64,000 nt of DNA, from NCBI RefSeq assembly GCF_004137345.1, contig NZ_SDWV01000013.1, positions 57,426-121,425 on the forward strand, read 5' to 3'. The translations under genes were made by a program, and so were the position numbers. The notes under the pieces were generated by a model that made no database searches, had not been told where the DNA came from, and saw only the letters and a program-made list of their open reading frames with translations. Each line of letters begins with the position of its first letter. The stretch's first letter is position 1. Positions 24,139 through 33,230 of the stretch are shown here, piece by piece. The stretch comes from Nocardioides zhouii. GTDB taxonomy: Bacteria; Actinomycetota; Actinomycetes; Propionibacteriales; Nocardioidaceae.

Positions 24139-24435
24139 CGACTGCCCGACCCGGAGGCGTACGCCGACCACCTCGCCGAGCTCGATCCCCTCGGCCCGGC
24201 GCACCGCGGCCTTCACGGGCAGGAACCAGGTCTCCTCGCGCGGGAACATCGACGTCGTGAAGTCGGTCCCGCCGATCCGGGCGCGCACCGGGACGACGCC
24301 CCAGTAGGCGACCTCGGCCTTCACCTCGTCGACCAGGTCGGCCTCGTCGGGCGGGAGCGGGACGAAGTAGTAGGGCGCGGGACCGCGCCACTCCACCAGC
24401 TCGCCGCTGAACTCGATCTCCAGGCCGGTCTCCAT
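24127..24435 (-). CDS. DUF1905 domain protein
   Basis: This 102-residue single-domain protein is of the DUF1905 family, with the signature GVVPVRARIGGTDFTTSMFPRE and WFLPVKAAVRR. The family is a small beta-barrel often fused to YdeI-like domains, and its role is unknown. ATG at 24435 follows GAGGGG. The frame overlaps the end of pcs on the other strand by 12 bp. It lies downstream of the subtilase gene on the same strand but is separated from it by three hairpins. Confidence 0.8.
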   Translation of the reverse strand: METGLEIEFSGELVEWRGPAPYYFVPLPPDEADLVDEVKAEVAYWGVVPVRARIGGTDFTTSMFPREETWFLPVKAAVRRAEGIELGEVVGVRLRVGQSSGD

Positions 24436-24460
24436 GCCCCTCAAGATCGCACAACCAGGA

Positions 24461-24570
24461 GAGCGGGCGGGAGCTCTCGCTCCCGCCCGCTCCTTCCACC
24501 GCGCCCCTGTTGCGCGGTGGCTCCCCCCTGGAGGGTCTATGTCAGCCTCGGGTCAGTGCCTCACCCGAGG
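24461..24570 (-). terminator. Three consecutive hairpins after the subtilase gene
   Basis: On the minus strand the S8 protease gene ends at 24561 and meets three stems: 24546-24553/24563-24570 (8 bp, spanning the stop codon), 24496-24504/24512-24520 (9 bp) and 24461-24473/24480-24492 (13 bp, perfect). This is an unusually strong block to read-through towards the DUF1905 gene. Confidence 0.6.
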
Positions 24571-26024
24571 GCCGCCACGGCGGCCACGACGTCGACCAGG
24601 CCGTAGCCCTTGTCGTACGACGTGGTGCCGAGGGGGCCGGCCGTGTAGGCGGCCCCGTTCGTGTACTTGTAGGCCGAGACCTTCAGCGCCCGCTCGATGT
24701 CGGCCGGGGTCGCCGAGGGCTTGGCCTGGAAGAGCTGCGCGACGATGCCCGCGATGTGCGGGGCAGCCATCGACGTGCCGCTGATCGTGTTGAACGTACC
24801 GATGTCGAGCGGGCCGGGGCCGTTGCGCGGGTCGAGTCCGGTCGAGCAGATCGCGAGGTAGAGCCGGCAGGACGAGGTGATGTTCTCCCCCGGCGCCGAG
24901 ATGTCGGGCCAGGTGGAGGCGTCGGACGTCAGGCCGCGCGAGCTGTAGTCGGACACGGTGCCGTCGCGGGTGCCGGTGTCCTGGTCGAAGAACGACGCCA
25001 CCGAGAGGATGCCGCCGGTCGGGTCCTGGCCGGGCGGGTTGGTCAGGCTCTCCGAGCCGTCTCCGCCGTCGTTGCCGGCGGCCCACACGGTGACCACGCC
25101 GGCCGCGGCGAGCGCGCGCTGGAGCTTGACGGTGGCCGACTCGGGGTCGAACGACCCGCCGCCGGTGGGGCCGTAGGAGTTGTTGGTGACCTTGATCGGC
25201 GGGCAGGTCGAGGCCGGGATGCCGGCACCGCACGGGGCGGCGTGGTTCTCCAGCACCCAGTTGAGCGCCGAGTCGGCACCGAGGATGACGATGCCGGCGC
25301 CGGTCGAGATCGAGACCAGCTTGGCGCCGGGCGCTGCGCCCTGGAGCTTGCCGCCGTCGGTCAGCGTGGTGGGCCGGCCGGCGACGATGCCGTTGACGTG
25401 GGTGCCGTGGCCGCCGAGCGACAGGGTGTCGGTGTCGACGAAGTTGGGCAGCCGCTGGACCGAGCAGGTCTCGGTCAGCGGCTCGCACAGCGCCTTGAGG
25501 TTGGCCACGACGGCAGACGAGCCGTCGGCCTCCTTGAAGTAGGGGTGGGTCGGGTCGACGCCGGAGTCGATGACCGCGACGCTGACGCCCTTGCCCGTGA
25601 GCGGGCTGCCGTCGGCGCCGGTGAGCGTCGAGGCCGCCTCGGCACCGCGGGTGGCGGTGTTCGACGTCTCCTGGAAGAACTCGATCGGCTGCGCGCCGCC
25701 CTCGACGTACGTCACGCCGCTCTGGGTGCGGACCGCGGCGATCTGCGCCGTCGTGGCGTTGGCGACGACCACGCCGATCGAGCGGTACTCGCCCTTCTTG
25801 GCCATGCCCGTGGCGGTGACGGCCTGGCGGGCGGCGGTGATGGAGGTGCCGTGCACCAGCACGGTCGTCTTCCCGGTCAGGGTGGTCAGCTGGCCGGCCA
25901 GGAAGTCGGAGACGTTGGCCTGCGGGGTGCTCTGGACTGCCGCCGTGGCGGTGCCGCCGACGCCGAAGGTCGCCGTGGCGGCGAGGATGCTCGCCGTGCA
26001 GGCGAGAAGGGGCTTGAGTCGCAC
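24561..26024 (-). CDS. Secreted S8 (subtilisin-like) serine protease
   Basis: The protease has 487 residues: a signal peptide (residues 1-29), an I9-like propeptide (about 45-115) and a peptidase S8 domain (about 144-487). The catalytic triad is visible as D153 in VAVIDSGVD, H206 in GGHGTHVNG and S418 in ISGTSMAAPH, with the oxyanion N318 in AAGND. Four cysteines in the insert near residues 180-275 suggest disulfides. The GTG at 26024 follows GGGAGGA at ideal spacing. The much longer open frame upstream is antisense to the UbiB-family gene. It is divergent from that gene. Likely an extracellular nutritional protease. Confidence 0.93.
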   Translation of the reverse strand: MRLKPLLACTASILAATATFGVGGTATAAVQSTPQANVSDFLAGQLTTLTGKTTVLVHGTSITAARQAVTATGMAKKGEYRSIGVVVANATTAQIAAVRTQSGVTYVEGGAQPIEFFQETSNTATRGAEAASTLTGADGSPLTGKGVSVAVIDSGVDPTHPYFKEADGSSAVVANLKALCEPLTETCSVQRLPNFVDTDTLSLGGHGTHVNGIVAGRPTTLTDGGKLQGAAPGAKLVSISTGAGIVILGADSALNWVLENHAAPCGAGIPASTCPPIKVTNNSYGPTGGGSFDPESATVKLQRALAAAGVVTVWAAGNDGGDGSESLTNPPGQDPTGGILSVASFFDQDTGTRDGTVSDYSSRGLTSDASTWPDISAPGENITSSCRLYLAICSTGLDPRNGPGPLDIGTFNTISGTSMAAPHIAGIVAQLFQAKPSATPADIERALKVSAYKYTNGAAYTAGPLGTTSYDKGYGLVDVVAAVAALG

Positions 26025-26153
26025 GTGGGTCCTCCCGAGGTGTGGAGTGGGTTGACCGGTCAACGACGCAACGTGCGTCAGGTCACGCAGGTGGCCAGCC
26101 CCTGTTCGGAGCCCGTACACGTCCGGATTGGGTGGCATGGGGATGATGGGTGC

Positions 26154-27506
26154 ATGACCGAGCTCCCGCGCAAGGCCGCCGCCCGTACGGCACGCCTCGC
26201 GGCGCTGCCACTGGGGTACGCCGGCCGGCAGGCGATGGGCCTCGGCAAGCGCCTCGGCGGCCGTCCCGCCGACGCGGTGCTGAGCGAGGTGCAGCAGCGC
26301 ACGGCCGAGCAGCTCTTCCGCACGCTGGGCGAGCTCAAGGGCGGCGCGATGAAGTTCGGCCAGGCCCTGAGCGTGCTCGAGTCCGCGCTCCCCGAGGAGC
26401 TCGCCGCGCCCTACCGCGAGCACCTCACCGCGCTCCAGGACTCCGCCCCGCCGATGCCCACGGCGACCGTACGCCAGCAGCTGACCACGCACCTCGGTGC
26501 CGACTGGCGCACGCGGCTGGTGTGGCTCGACGGCGCACCCACCGCAGCCGCGTCGATCGGTCAGGTCCACCGCGGCCGGTGGCTCGACCACACGGACGGC
26601 GGCGGCGAGCGCGACGTCGCGGTCAAGGTGCAGTACCCCGGCGCCGGCGAGGCCCTGATGAGCGACCTGCGCCAGATCGCCCGGGTCGCGCGGGGCGTGG
26701 CGCCGGTCTTCCCCGGCATCGACATCAAGCCGCTCGTCGCCGAGCTCCAGGCGCGCGCCGCCGACGAGCTCGACTACACCCTCGAGGCCGAGGCCCAGTC
26801 GGCGTACGCCGAAGCCTTCGCCGACCACCCCGACATCGTCGTTCCGGGCGTCGTGGCCGTCGGCGGTGAGGTGCTGGTGACCGAGTGGATGGACTCCGCC
26901 CACTCCTTGGCTCACGTCATCCGCGAGGGCACGCAGGAGGAGCGCGACCACTACGGCGAGCTGTTCGTACGCTTCCTGTTCGAGGGACCGCGCCGGACCG
27001 GCATGCTGCACGCCGACCCGCACCCCGGGAACTTCCGGGTGATCCCGGCCCCCGACGGCGGTCTCGGCCGGCTGGGCGTGCTCGACTTCGGGGCCGTCGC
27101 CCGGCTCCCCCACGGACAGCTCCCCGAGGCGATGGGCCGGCTGATCCGCATCGCGCTGGACTCCGACCAGGACTCGCTCGTCGCCGGGCTGCGCGCCGAG
27201 GGCTTCATCAAGGAGCGCATCGAGGTCGACCCGGCGATGCTGCTCACCTACCTCGCCCCCTTCGTCGAGCCGGCCGCGGTCGAGCGCTTCGCCTTCACCC
27301 GCGAGTGGATGCGCGAGCAGTTCGAGCGGATCAACGACCCCCGCGCCGAGACGTTCACGCTGGCCACCAAGCTCAACCTGCCGACGTCGTACCTCCTCAT
27401 CCACCGCACCTGGATCGGCTCCCTCGGCCTGCTCAGCCAGCTCGGGTCGACGGTCCCGTTCCGGGAGATCCTCGAGGAGTCCCTGCCGGGGTTCGGCGAC
27501 GCCTGA
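26154..27506 (+). CDS. ABC1/UbiB/AarF family atypical kinase
   Basis: The 450-residue protein has the family hallmarks KFGQ (67-70) in the N-terminal extension, the Ala-rich AAAS loop (131-134) that replaces the usual glycine loop, the VAIK-type lysine K158 in VAVKVQYPG, and HADPHPGN followed by LDFGA. Members are ATPases or kinases linked to quinone or lipid metabolism. In actinobacteria, which make menaquinone, the substrate is unknown. The ATG at 26154 was chosen by homology, since upstream codons are antisense to the protease. It is divergent from the protease and convergent with the MFS gene. Confidence 0.9.
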   Translation: MTELPRKAAARTARLAALPLGYAGRQAMGLGKRLGGRPADAVLSEVQQRTAEQLFRTLGELKGGAMKFGQALSVLESALPEELAAPYREHLTALQDSAPPMPTATVRQQLTTHLGADWRTRLVWLDGAPTAAASIGQVHRGRWLDHTDGGGERDVAVKVQYPGAGEALMSDLRQIARVARGVAPVFPGIDIKPLVAELQARAADELDYTLEAEAQSAYAEAFADHPDIVVPGVVAVGGEVLVTEWMDSAHSLAHVIREGTQEERDHYGELFVRFLFEGPRRTGMLHADPHPGNFRVIPAPDGGLGRLGVLDFGAVARLPHGQLPEAMGRLIRIALDSDQDSLVAGLRAEGFIKERIEVDPAMLLTYLAPFVEPAAVERFAFTREWMREQFERINDPRAETFTLATKLNLPTSYLLIHRTWIGSLGLLSQLGSTVPFREILEESLPGFGDA

Positions 27507-27524
27507 GGTTCTCCCCCGCCCGGG

Positions 27525-27617
27525 GTAGTCCAGTGAGTTCTGGCTATCCCGCCCGGGTAGTCCAGTGAGATATGGCTGCCGGATGGGCTCCCGGACGACC
27601 GAAGGTCACTGGACTAC
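27525..27617. repeat. Inverted/direct repeat cluster GTAGTCCAGTGA
   Basis: Two direct copies (27525-27536 and 27557-27568) and one perfect inverted copy (27606-27617) of GTAGTCCAGTGA lie between convergent genes. The inverted copy contains the stop codon of the MFS gene and encodes its last residues VVQ. The core GGTAGTCC is shared with the repeats at 57326 and, as GGTGGTCC, at 2158 and 46485. Confidence 0.85.
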
Positions 27618-28769
27618 GCCGGCCTCCACCTGACGCGCAAGCAGCACGAACGCCGCCGCGGCGAGGGCCACCGCCGCCATGAGCGGCCAGAGCAGGTCGG
27701 GCGCGGCGGCGTACACGGCGGTGCCGATGGGCGCGGCGAGAAGCGTGCCGCTGGTGGCGGCGCCGGTGTAGAGGCCCTGGTACTGGCCGACGAGGTGGTC
27801 GGGCGCTTGGTCGAGCACGTGGGCGGTCGCCGTCGTCTTGTAGAGGATCTCCCCGGCGGTGAGCACGACCATCGCCGCGCACACCGTCGCCACCGAGACC
27901 GGCAGCGCGAACATCGCCGTGCCGACACCCACGAGCGCATAGCCGAGGGCGATGACGCCGTACGCCCCTCGGCCGTGCAGCCACTGGGTCACGGGGATCT
28001 CGAGGGCCAGGATCACGGCGGAGCCGAGGGCGATGACCAGGGCGTAGAGCCAGATCGGCTGGCCCGCGTCACGGAGGTACAGCGGGAGGGTCGAGTAGAG
28101 CTGGCGGTAGACGAGGTCGACGAGCACGACGCCGACGAGCAGCACGAGGAGCCCGCGGTCGGCCCGGACCGAGCGCCACAGGCCGTGGCCCGGCGCACGT
28201 GTCGTCACCGCCTCCGCGTCTGCGGGCAGCACCCGGCTCAGCACGAGCCGGACGAGCACGACCGAGAGCCCGTCGACGACGAAGAGCGCGTCATAGCTCC
28301 ACGCCACCAGAAGGGCCCCCAGCGGCGGCCCGATCACGAACCCCGCGTTGGACGCGGCGCGATGGACCGCGACCGCCGTACGCCGCTGGCCGCGCGGCAC
28401 CGCAAGCGCGGACAGCGCGCCGGCGGAGAGGGAGCCGGTGGCCAGCAGGTACGCCGCAACGGGGAGAAGACCGGCCAGGGCCCACGTCGGCACCAGCGGC
28501 ACGACGGCGAGCAGGGAGCCACCGATCGTGGAGGCCGCGAGGAGGACCCGTCGGTGGCCGAACCGGTCACCCCAGCGGCCTCCGGTGAAGTTGCCGGCCA
28601 GGGCGCCGACGCCCACCGCGCCGGCCAGGAGGCCCGCCGTCGCCGTCGCGACGTCGCGCGGTCCGGTGAGGTAGAGCGTGAGGAAGAGCATCGTGAACGA
28701 CGCCGCCGACGAGACGAACCTCGCCGCCGCCAGCGCCCACACGACGCGGGGCAGGTCTCGCAGGTCCAC
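27606..28769 (-). CDS. MFS transporter (12-helix)
   Basis: This 387-residue major facilitator has about twelve hydrophobic helices and the loop motif GGRWGDRFGHRRVL between helices 2 and 3. It is smaller than, and unrelated at detail level to, the DHA2 pumps of the island. Closest in type are DHA1/MdtH-like drug or metabolite exporters. Substrate is unknown. The GTG at 28769 is the start. Its stop codon lies inside an intergenic repeat. It is divergent from the NTF2-like gene with only 39 bp between, so the promoters must overlap. Confidence 0.8.
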   Translation of the reverse strand: MDLRDLPRVVWALAAARFVSSAASFTMLFLTLYLTGPRDVATATAGLLAGAVGVGALAGNFTGGRWGDRFGHRRVLLAASTIGGSLLAVVPLVPTWALAGLLPVAAYLLATGSLSAGALSALAVPRGQRRTAVAVHRAASNAGFVIGPPLGALLVAWSYDALFVVDGLSVVLVRLVLSRVLPADAEAVTTRAPGHGLWRSVRADRGLLVLLVGVVLVDLVYRQLYSTLPLYLRDAGQPIWLYALVIALGSAVILALEIPVTQWLHGRGAYGVIALGYALVGVGTAMFALPVSVATVCAAMVVLTAGEILYKTTATAHVLDQAPDHLVGQYQGLYTGAATSGTLLAAPIGTAVYAAAPDLLWPLMAAVALAAAAFVLLARQVEAGVVQ

Positions 28770-28808
28770 GGGCGAGACCCTGCCAGATCAGCGCGCGCGG
28801 GTGCGACG

Positions 28809-29234
28809 ATGGCGCGCATGGACGCAGCCACCCCAGCCGAGCGGGCACTGGCCCGCTGGCACGCCGTCGTCGAGAGCCGCGACCCGGCGGGCCTCCCTGC
28901 GCTGATCGCCGAGGAAGCGGTCTTCCGCAGCCCGGCCGTGCACACGCCGCAGGTCGGCCGCGACACCGTCGTGGGCTACCTGACCGCCGCGTTCACGGTG
29001 CTCGGTCCCGCGCTGACGTACGAGCGCGAGTGGCTCGGCGACGACTCGGCGGTGCTGCAGTTCCGCACGGAGGTCGGCGGTCTCGACGTCTCGGGCGTCG
29101 ACATGATCACGTGGGACGCGGGCGGGCAGATCGTCGACTTCACCGTGATGGTCCGCCCGGCCAAGGCGCTCCAGGTCGTCATCGAGCACATGGGCGCCGA
29201 GCTGCTGCGGATGCTCGAGGCCGCCGGGCCGTAG
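28809..29234 (+). CDS. SnoaL/NTF2-like protein
   Basis: A protein of 141 residues with the cone-shaped NTF2-like fold pattern: an N-terminal helix ALARWHAVVESRDPAGL, AEEAVFRSP and a beta sheet ending VDFTVMVRPAKAL. The family includes ketosteroid isomerases and many binding proteins. No catalytic Asp/Tyr pattern can be assigned with confidence. Starts at 28809 and 28818 (both ATG) are possible. It converges on the VWA gene with a gap of only 4 bp. Confidence 0.78.
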   Translation: MARMDAATPAERALARWHAVVESRDPAGLPALIAEEAVFRSPAVHTPQVGRDTVVGYLTAAFTVLGPALTYEREWLGDDSAVLQFRTEVGGLDVSGVDMITWDAGGQIVDFTVMVRPAKALQVVIEHMGAELLRMLEAAGP

Positions 29235-29238
29235 GCTC

Positions 29239-31248
29239 TCAGACCCAGAAGCCCCGACCGCCGCCGTAGACGTCGCCGAAGTGTTCGCGGTACGACGTGC
29301 CGGGGCCGCGGGAGCCGAGGTAGGACCCGACCACCGCGGCGCCGAGGTCGTCGAGCTCGGGGCTCACCATCCGGCCGTCGACGCGCCGCGCCATCGAGTC
29401 GATGAAGCGGGCCAGTCCGGGGTCCTCGCCGAGGCGGAAGAACGTCACCTGAGCGCCCAGGCGCGCCGCCGCGTCGAGCTCGCGCACCGAGTGGGCGATC
29501 GTCAGCGGGTGCGGCGGGTAGGAGAACCAGACCTCACCGTCCGGCTCGAGGTGCGCGGTCGGCTCGCCGTCGGTGACGATGAGCAGCACCGGCTGCGCGT
29601 TGGGGTGCTTGCGGAAGAACCGGTTCGCGAGGAGCAGGCCGTGGTGGAGGTTGGTGCCCTTGTCCCAGCGCGCATCCAGCCCGGTGAGCTCCTCGACCTC
29701 CATCACCTGGGCATGCCGGCCGAAGGCGATGAGCTGCAGGTCGTCGCCGCGGAAGCGGGAGCGCACCAGCTGGTGGAGGGCGAGTGCAGTGCGCTTCATC
29801 GGCACCCAGCGCCCGTCCATCGCCATCGAGAACGACGTGTCAACGAGCAGCGCGACGGCCGCCTGGGTGCGCGCCTCGGTCTCGACGACCTCGATGTCGT
29901 CGACCTGGATCCGCACCGGTGAGGCGCCCCCGCGCAGCACCGCGTTCGTGATCGTGCGCGACACGTCCCAGGGCTCGGTGTCGCCGAACGCCCACCGCCG
30001 GCTCGCGCCCGACGGTTCGCCGGCCAGCCCGGTCGTACGCGTCTCGCGGGCGCCGGAGCGGCCGCTCATCCGGTCCGCCACGTCGCGCAGCAGCGCCTTG
30101 CCGAGCTGGCGCATGGCCTTGGGCGAGAGCCGGAGCTCGCCGTCGGACCCGCGCTTGAGGTAGCCGCTGTCGCGCAGCGCGCGCTCGAGCTCCTGGAGGG
30201 TCTTGGCGGCGACCGCAGCCTCCGGGCCGAGCTGGCCGGCGAGCGCGTCGAGGTCGACGTCGTCGAGCCGCGCCCCCTGGTAGGACTGGGAGATCTGGTC
30301 GGAGAGCTGGTCGAGCTGCGCGAGATCCGCGAGTGCGCCGGTTCCGTCACCCAGGCCCATGCCCTGCTCCCCCTCGAAGCTCTCGGACCCCGACCAGTCT
30401 TCGCCGGGACGCAGCGCCTGGAGGTTGGCGTCCATCCGCGCGAGCTGCTCCATCAGCTGCGGCGACCCGAAGGCCTGCTGGGAGAGCTCCATCAGCTCGC
30501 GGCGCTGCTCCTCGGTCATCGAGTTGAGCATCCGCTGGGCCGCGGCGGCGCGCTGCGCGAGCGAGTCGAGCAGCTCGTCCATGTCCTGGGGGTTGTCGGG
30601 GAAGAAGTCGCCGTGCTTGTCCATGAACGCGGCGAAGGCCTCGTCGGTGTCCTCCCCCGCCGCGTGCTTCTCGAGGAGGTCGTTGAGGTCGGCGAGCATC
30701 TCCGCGACGGCGGCCCGGTCCTCCTCGGTCGCGCCCTCGAGCGCCTGCTTCATCCCGGCGAGGCGCTGGTCGAGCAGCTCGCGCCCGAGCAGGTCCTTGA
30801 TCTCCTCATAGGCCTCGCGGGCCTCCGAGGACTGCCAGTCGTACGACGCCAGCTCGCTGACCGCGGCGGCGGTCGATGGCGACCCCCCTTGCGGCCACGC
30901 AGAGTCCAGTACCATCTCGCGGAAGTCACGGTCCTCGTCGGACATCGTGATGTCGCGGGCGAGCTGGCCGCGCTCGGCGAGCACGGCCTTGTCGAGCAGC
31001 TCGCGGACCTCCTGCATCGTGCCGTCGAGGTTGTTGCGCTGCAGGATGTCGCGCCGGCGCTGGGCGAGCTGGCGCTGCAGCTCGTCGAGCCCGGCCTGGT
31101 CGTTGCTCCCTCGCCGCAGGAACTCGCGCATCGCGTGCTCGGGCGAGTAGCCGGCCATCACGTCCTGCCCGATGGCGTCGAGCGCACCGGCGAGGTCGAC
31201 CGGCGGCGCGAGCGGGTCGCCGCCGTCGTACCGCTGGAAGCGGCTCAT
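29239..31248 (-). CDS. VWA-domain protein, ChlD/CoxE-like partner of a MoxR-type ATPase
   Basis: The 669-residue protein has a long acidic helical N-terminal part (residues 1-400, rich in Glu/Gln and Leu) and a C-terminal von Willebrand A domain. The intact MIDAS motif DTSFS is at 470-474, followed by T near 533 in KGTNLHHG and D560 in TDGEP. It is paired with the AAA+ ATPase at 31750-33138, as in magnesium-chelatase and MoxR-VWA systems, which remodel or metallate partner proteins. The ATG at 31248 overlaps the GNAT stop by four bases. The partner protein is unknown. Confidence 0.87.
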   Translation of the reverse strand: MSRFQRYDGGDPLAPPVDLAGALDAIGQDVMAGYSPEHAMREFLRRGSNDQAGLDELQRQLAQRRRDILQRNNLDGTMQEVRELLDKAVLAERGQLARDITMSDEDRDFREMVLDSAWPQGGSPSTAAAVSELASYDWQSSEAREAYEEIKDLLGRELLDQRLAGMKQALEGATEEDRAAVAEMLADLNDLLEKHAAGEDTDEAFAAFMDKHGDFFPDNPQDMDELLDSLAQRAAAAQRMLNSMTEEQRRELMELSQQAFGSPQLMEQLARMDANLQALRPGEDWSGSESFEGEQGMGLGDGTGALADLAQLDQLSDQISQSYQGARLDDVDLDALAGQLGPEAAVAAKTLQELERALRDSGYLKRGSDGELRLSPKAMRQLGKALLRDVADRMSGRSGARETRTTGLAGEPSGASRRWAFGDTEPWDVSRTITNAVLRGGASPVRIQVDDIEVVETEARTQAAVALLVDTSFSMAMDGRWVPMKRTALALHQLVRSRFRGDDLQLIAFGRHAQVMEVEELTGLDARWDKGTNLHHGLLLANRFFRKHPNAQPVLLIVTDGEPTAHLEPDGEVWFSYPPHPLTIAHSVRELDAAARLGAQVTFFRLGEDPGLARFIDSMARRVDGRMVSPELDDLGAAVVGSYLGSRGPGTSYREHFGDVYGGGRGFWV

Positions 31249-31757
31249 CGTCCGACCAGCTGCTTCCGCATCCAGACGTCGTCCGGCCACGGGTCGCGGT
31301 CCGGAGTCCGCTCGACCTCCTCGAAGCCGTGCGAGCGGTAGAAGGCGAAGGCCTGCTCGTTGCCGTCGACCACCTCGAGCCACAGCTCGTCGCCCTCGAC
31401 GAGCGCCTCGACCTCGCCGAGCAGCCGGCGCCCGATGCCGAGGCCCTGGTGGTCGGGGTGGACGTAGAGCTTCCACATCACCTCGCGGTCGCCGGTGACG
31501 TGCGGGAAGTCGCGGTAGGACCGCGCGAGGCGCCCGAAGTTGGCGAGCGCCACGACCTGCCCGTCGTGCTCGGCGACGAGGTGGGCGTTGCGCTCCAGCG
31601 ACGTCGCGAACACCTCGGGCGTCCACCACTCGTCGAGCATCTTCTGGGCGTACGCCGCATCGATCGGGCCGTACGTCGGCGGCACAACGGCGTGCCCGAT
31701 CGCGACGAAGGCCGGGATGTCGTCCGCAGTGCCCAGCCGCACGAGGACATCAGCCAT
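31245..31757 (-). CDS. GNAT family N-acetyltransferase
   Basis: This 170-residue acetyltransferase has the acetyl-CoA loop VHPDHQGLGIGRRLL near residues 99-113 and a C-terminal FYRSHGFEEVERTPD. It resembles RimI/PhnO-type small-molecule or protein acetyltransferases. It sits exactly between the AAA+ and VWA genes with overlaps of 8 and 4 bp, so it is translated from the same mRNA. That placement makes the chelatase-like complex, or its client, a possible acetylation target. This is inference only. Confidence 0.88.
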   Translation of the reverse strand: MADVLVRLGTADDIPAFVAIGHAVVPPTYGPIDAAYAQKMLDEWWTPEVFATSLERNAHLVAEHDGQVVALANFGRLARSYRDFPHVTGDREVMWKLYVHPDHQGLGIGRRLLGEVEALVEGDELWLEVVDGNEQAFAFYRSHGFEEVERTPDRDPWPDDVWMRKQLVGR

Positions 31758-33138
31758 AGACGGTCTCACCGGCGTCGGTGTCCTTGCCGATCTTGCGGGC
31801 CAGGTAGAGCCCCTCGAGGGCGAGCTCGAGGGCGGCGGCGCGCTCGCCGTCGTTGGTCGCGCCGAGCCGGTCGCACACCGCGTCGTAGAGGTCGGACTCC
31901 CCCAGCACCGGCAGGCCGGCGAGGAAGTCGCGCGCGCCGACGCGGGCACCGGTGCTCACCATGGCGCCGGCCTCGATGGCGTCCACGAGCAGGCGCAGGT
32001 CGATGCCGGCGAGGTGGGCGCGCACGGTCTCGGCGACGGCGGTGCGGAGCAGGTGGGTGAGCACCTCGGCCTCGCGGCCCTCCTCGCCCGTCTCGAACTC
32101 GATCTTGCCGCCGAGCACGTCGACGGCGGTCTCGAGGTCGACGACTCGCGCCACGGCCTCGTCCTCGCCCTGGGTGGTGGCCCGGTGCAGCGCGGCGGCG
32201 GCGATGGTCTCGGCACCGGCGATGGCGAAGCGGGCGCTGACGCCCGAGCGCTGGTCGACGGCCTGAGACTCACGCAGGTTGCGGGTGAAGCGGGCGAGCA
32301 CCTCGAGGAGGTACGCCGGCACCGCGGCGACGAGGTCGGCCTCCTGCTCGATGACCGCGATCTCCTCCTCCACCTCGCGCGGGTAGTGGGTGCGGATCTC
32401 GGCGCCGAAGCGGTCCTTGAGCGGGGTGATGATCCGGCCGCGGTTGGTGTAGTCCTCGGGGTTGGCGCTGGCAACCACGAGCACGTCGAGCGGCAGCCGG
32501 AGGAGGTAGCCGCGGATCTGGATGTCGCGCTCCTCCATCACGTTGAGCATCGCGACCTGGATCCGCTCGGCGAGGTCGGGGAGCTCGTTGATCGCGACGA
32601 TGCCGCGGTGGCTGCGCGGGATCAGCCCGAAGTGGATGGTCTCCGGATCGCCGAGGTGGCGGCCCTCCGCCACCTTCATCGGGTCGACGTCGCCGATCAG
32701 GTCGGCGACCGACGTGTCCGGAGTCGCCAGCTTCTCGGCGTACCTCTCGTCGCGGTGCTTCCACGAGATGCGCAGGTCGTCGCCGTACGTCGCCGCCGCA
32801 TGCTGGGACGTGACGGTGACCGGGTCGTACGGGTGCTCGCCGATCTCGGAGCCGGAGATCACCGGCGTCCACTCGTCGAGGAGTCCGACCAGCGACCGGA
32901 GCAACCGGGTCTTGCCCTGGCCGCGCTCGCCGAGCAGCACGATGTCGTGGCCGGCGAGCAGCGCGCGCTCGACCTGCGGGATGACGGTCTCGGAGAAGCC
33001 GTGCAGCCCCGGCCACGGGTCCTCGCCGGCGCGGAGCTTGGCGAGCAGGTTGTCGCGCAGCTCCTGGCGGAGCGTACGGAGCTCGTGGCCGCTGTCGCGG
33101 AGCTGGCCGAGGGTGCTGGCTGCGGGGTGCTCGTTCAC
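31750..33138 (-). CDS. MoxR/ChlI-like AAA+ ATPase
   Basis: This ATPase of 462 residues has Walker A GERGQGKT (70-77), a Walker-B region VAINELPDLAERIQ, the sensor segment VVASANPEDYTNRGR and a C-terminal helical lid. It is related to magnesium-chelatase subunit I and MoxR ATPases. It would act as a hexameric motor together with the VWA protein at 29239-31248. The GTG at 33138 behind GGAAGGC is preferred to upstream GTG/TTG codons. It is the first gene of the three-gene operon and divergent from a small membrane-protein gene. Confidence 0.87.
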   Translation of the reverse strand: MNEHPAASTLGQLRDSGHELRTLRQELRDNLLAKLRAGEDPWPGLHGFSETVIPQVERALLAGHDIVLLGERGQGKTRLLRSLVGLLDEWTPVISGSEIGEHPYDPVTVTSQHAAATYGDDLRISWKHRDERYAEKLATPDTSVADLIGDVDPMKVAEGRHLGDPETIHFGLIPRSHRGIVAINELPDLAERIQVAMLNVMEERDIQIRGYLLRLPLDVLVVASANPEDYTNRGRIITPLKDRFGAEIRTHYPREVEEEIAVIEQEADLVAAVPAYLLEVLARFTRNLRESQAVDQRSGVSARFAIAGAETIAAAALHRATTQGEDEAVARVVDLETAVDVLGGKIEFETGEEGREAEVLTHLLRTAVAETVRAHLAGIDLRLLVDAIEAGAMVSTGARVGARDFLAGLPVLGESDLYDAVCDRLGATNDGERAAALELALEGLYLARKIGKDTDAGETVYG

Positions 33139-33230
33139 GCCTTCCACGCTAGACCGGTGCGTCAACGTCGAGTGCGCTCGAAGCCGCCAAATGGCGGTTC
33201 AACGGGTCTCCGGCAGGGCAGGATGGCGGC

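Noticed and set aside
24510..26153. Long plus-strand frame leading into the UbiB-family gene
   Set aside because: Its first part is antisense to the S8 protease, which has a complete catalytic triad and signal peptide. The kinase-like protein starts at 26154.
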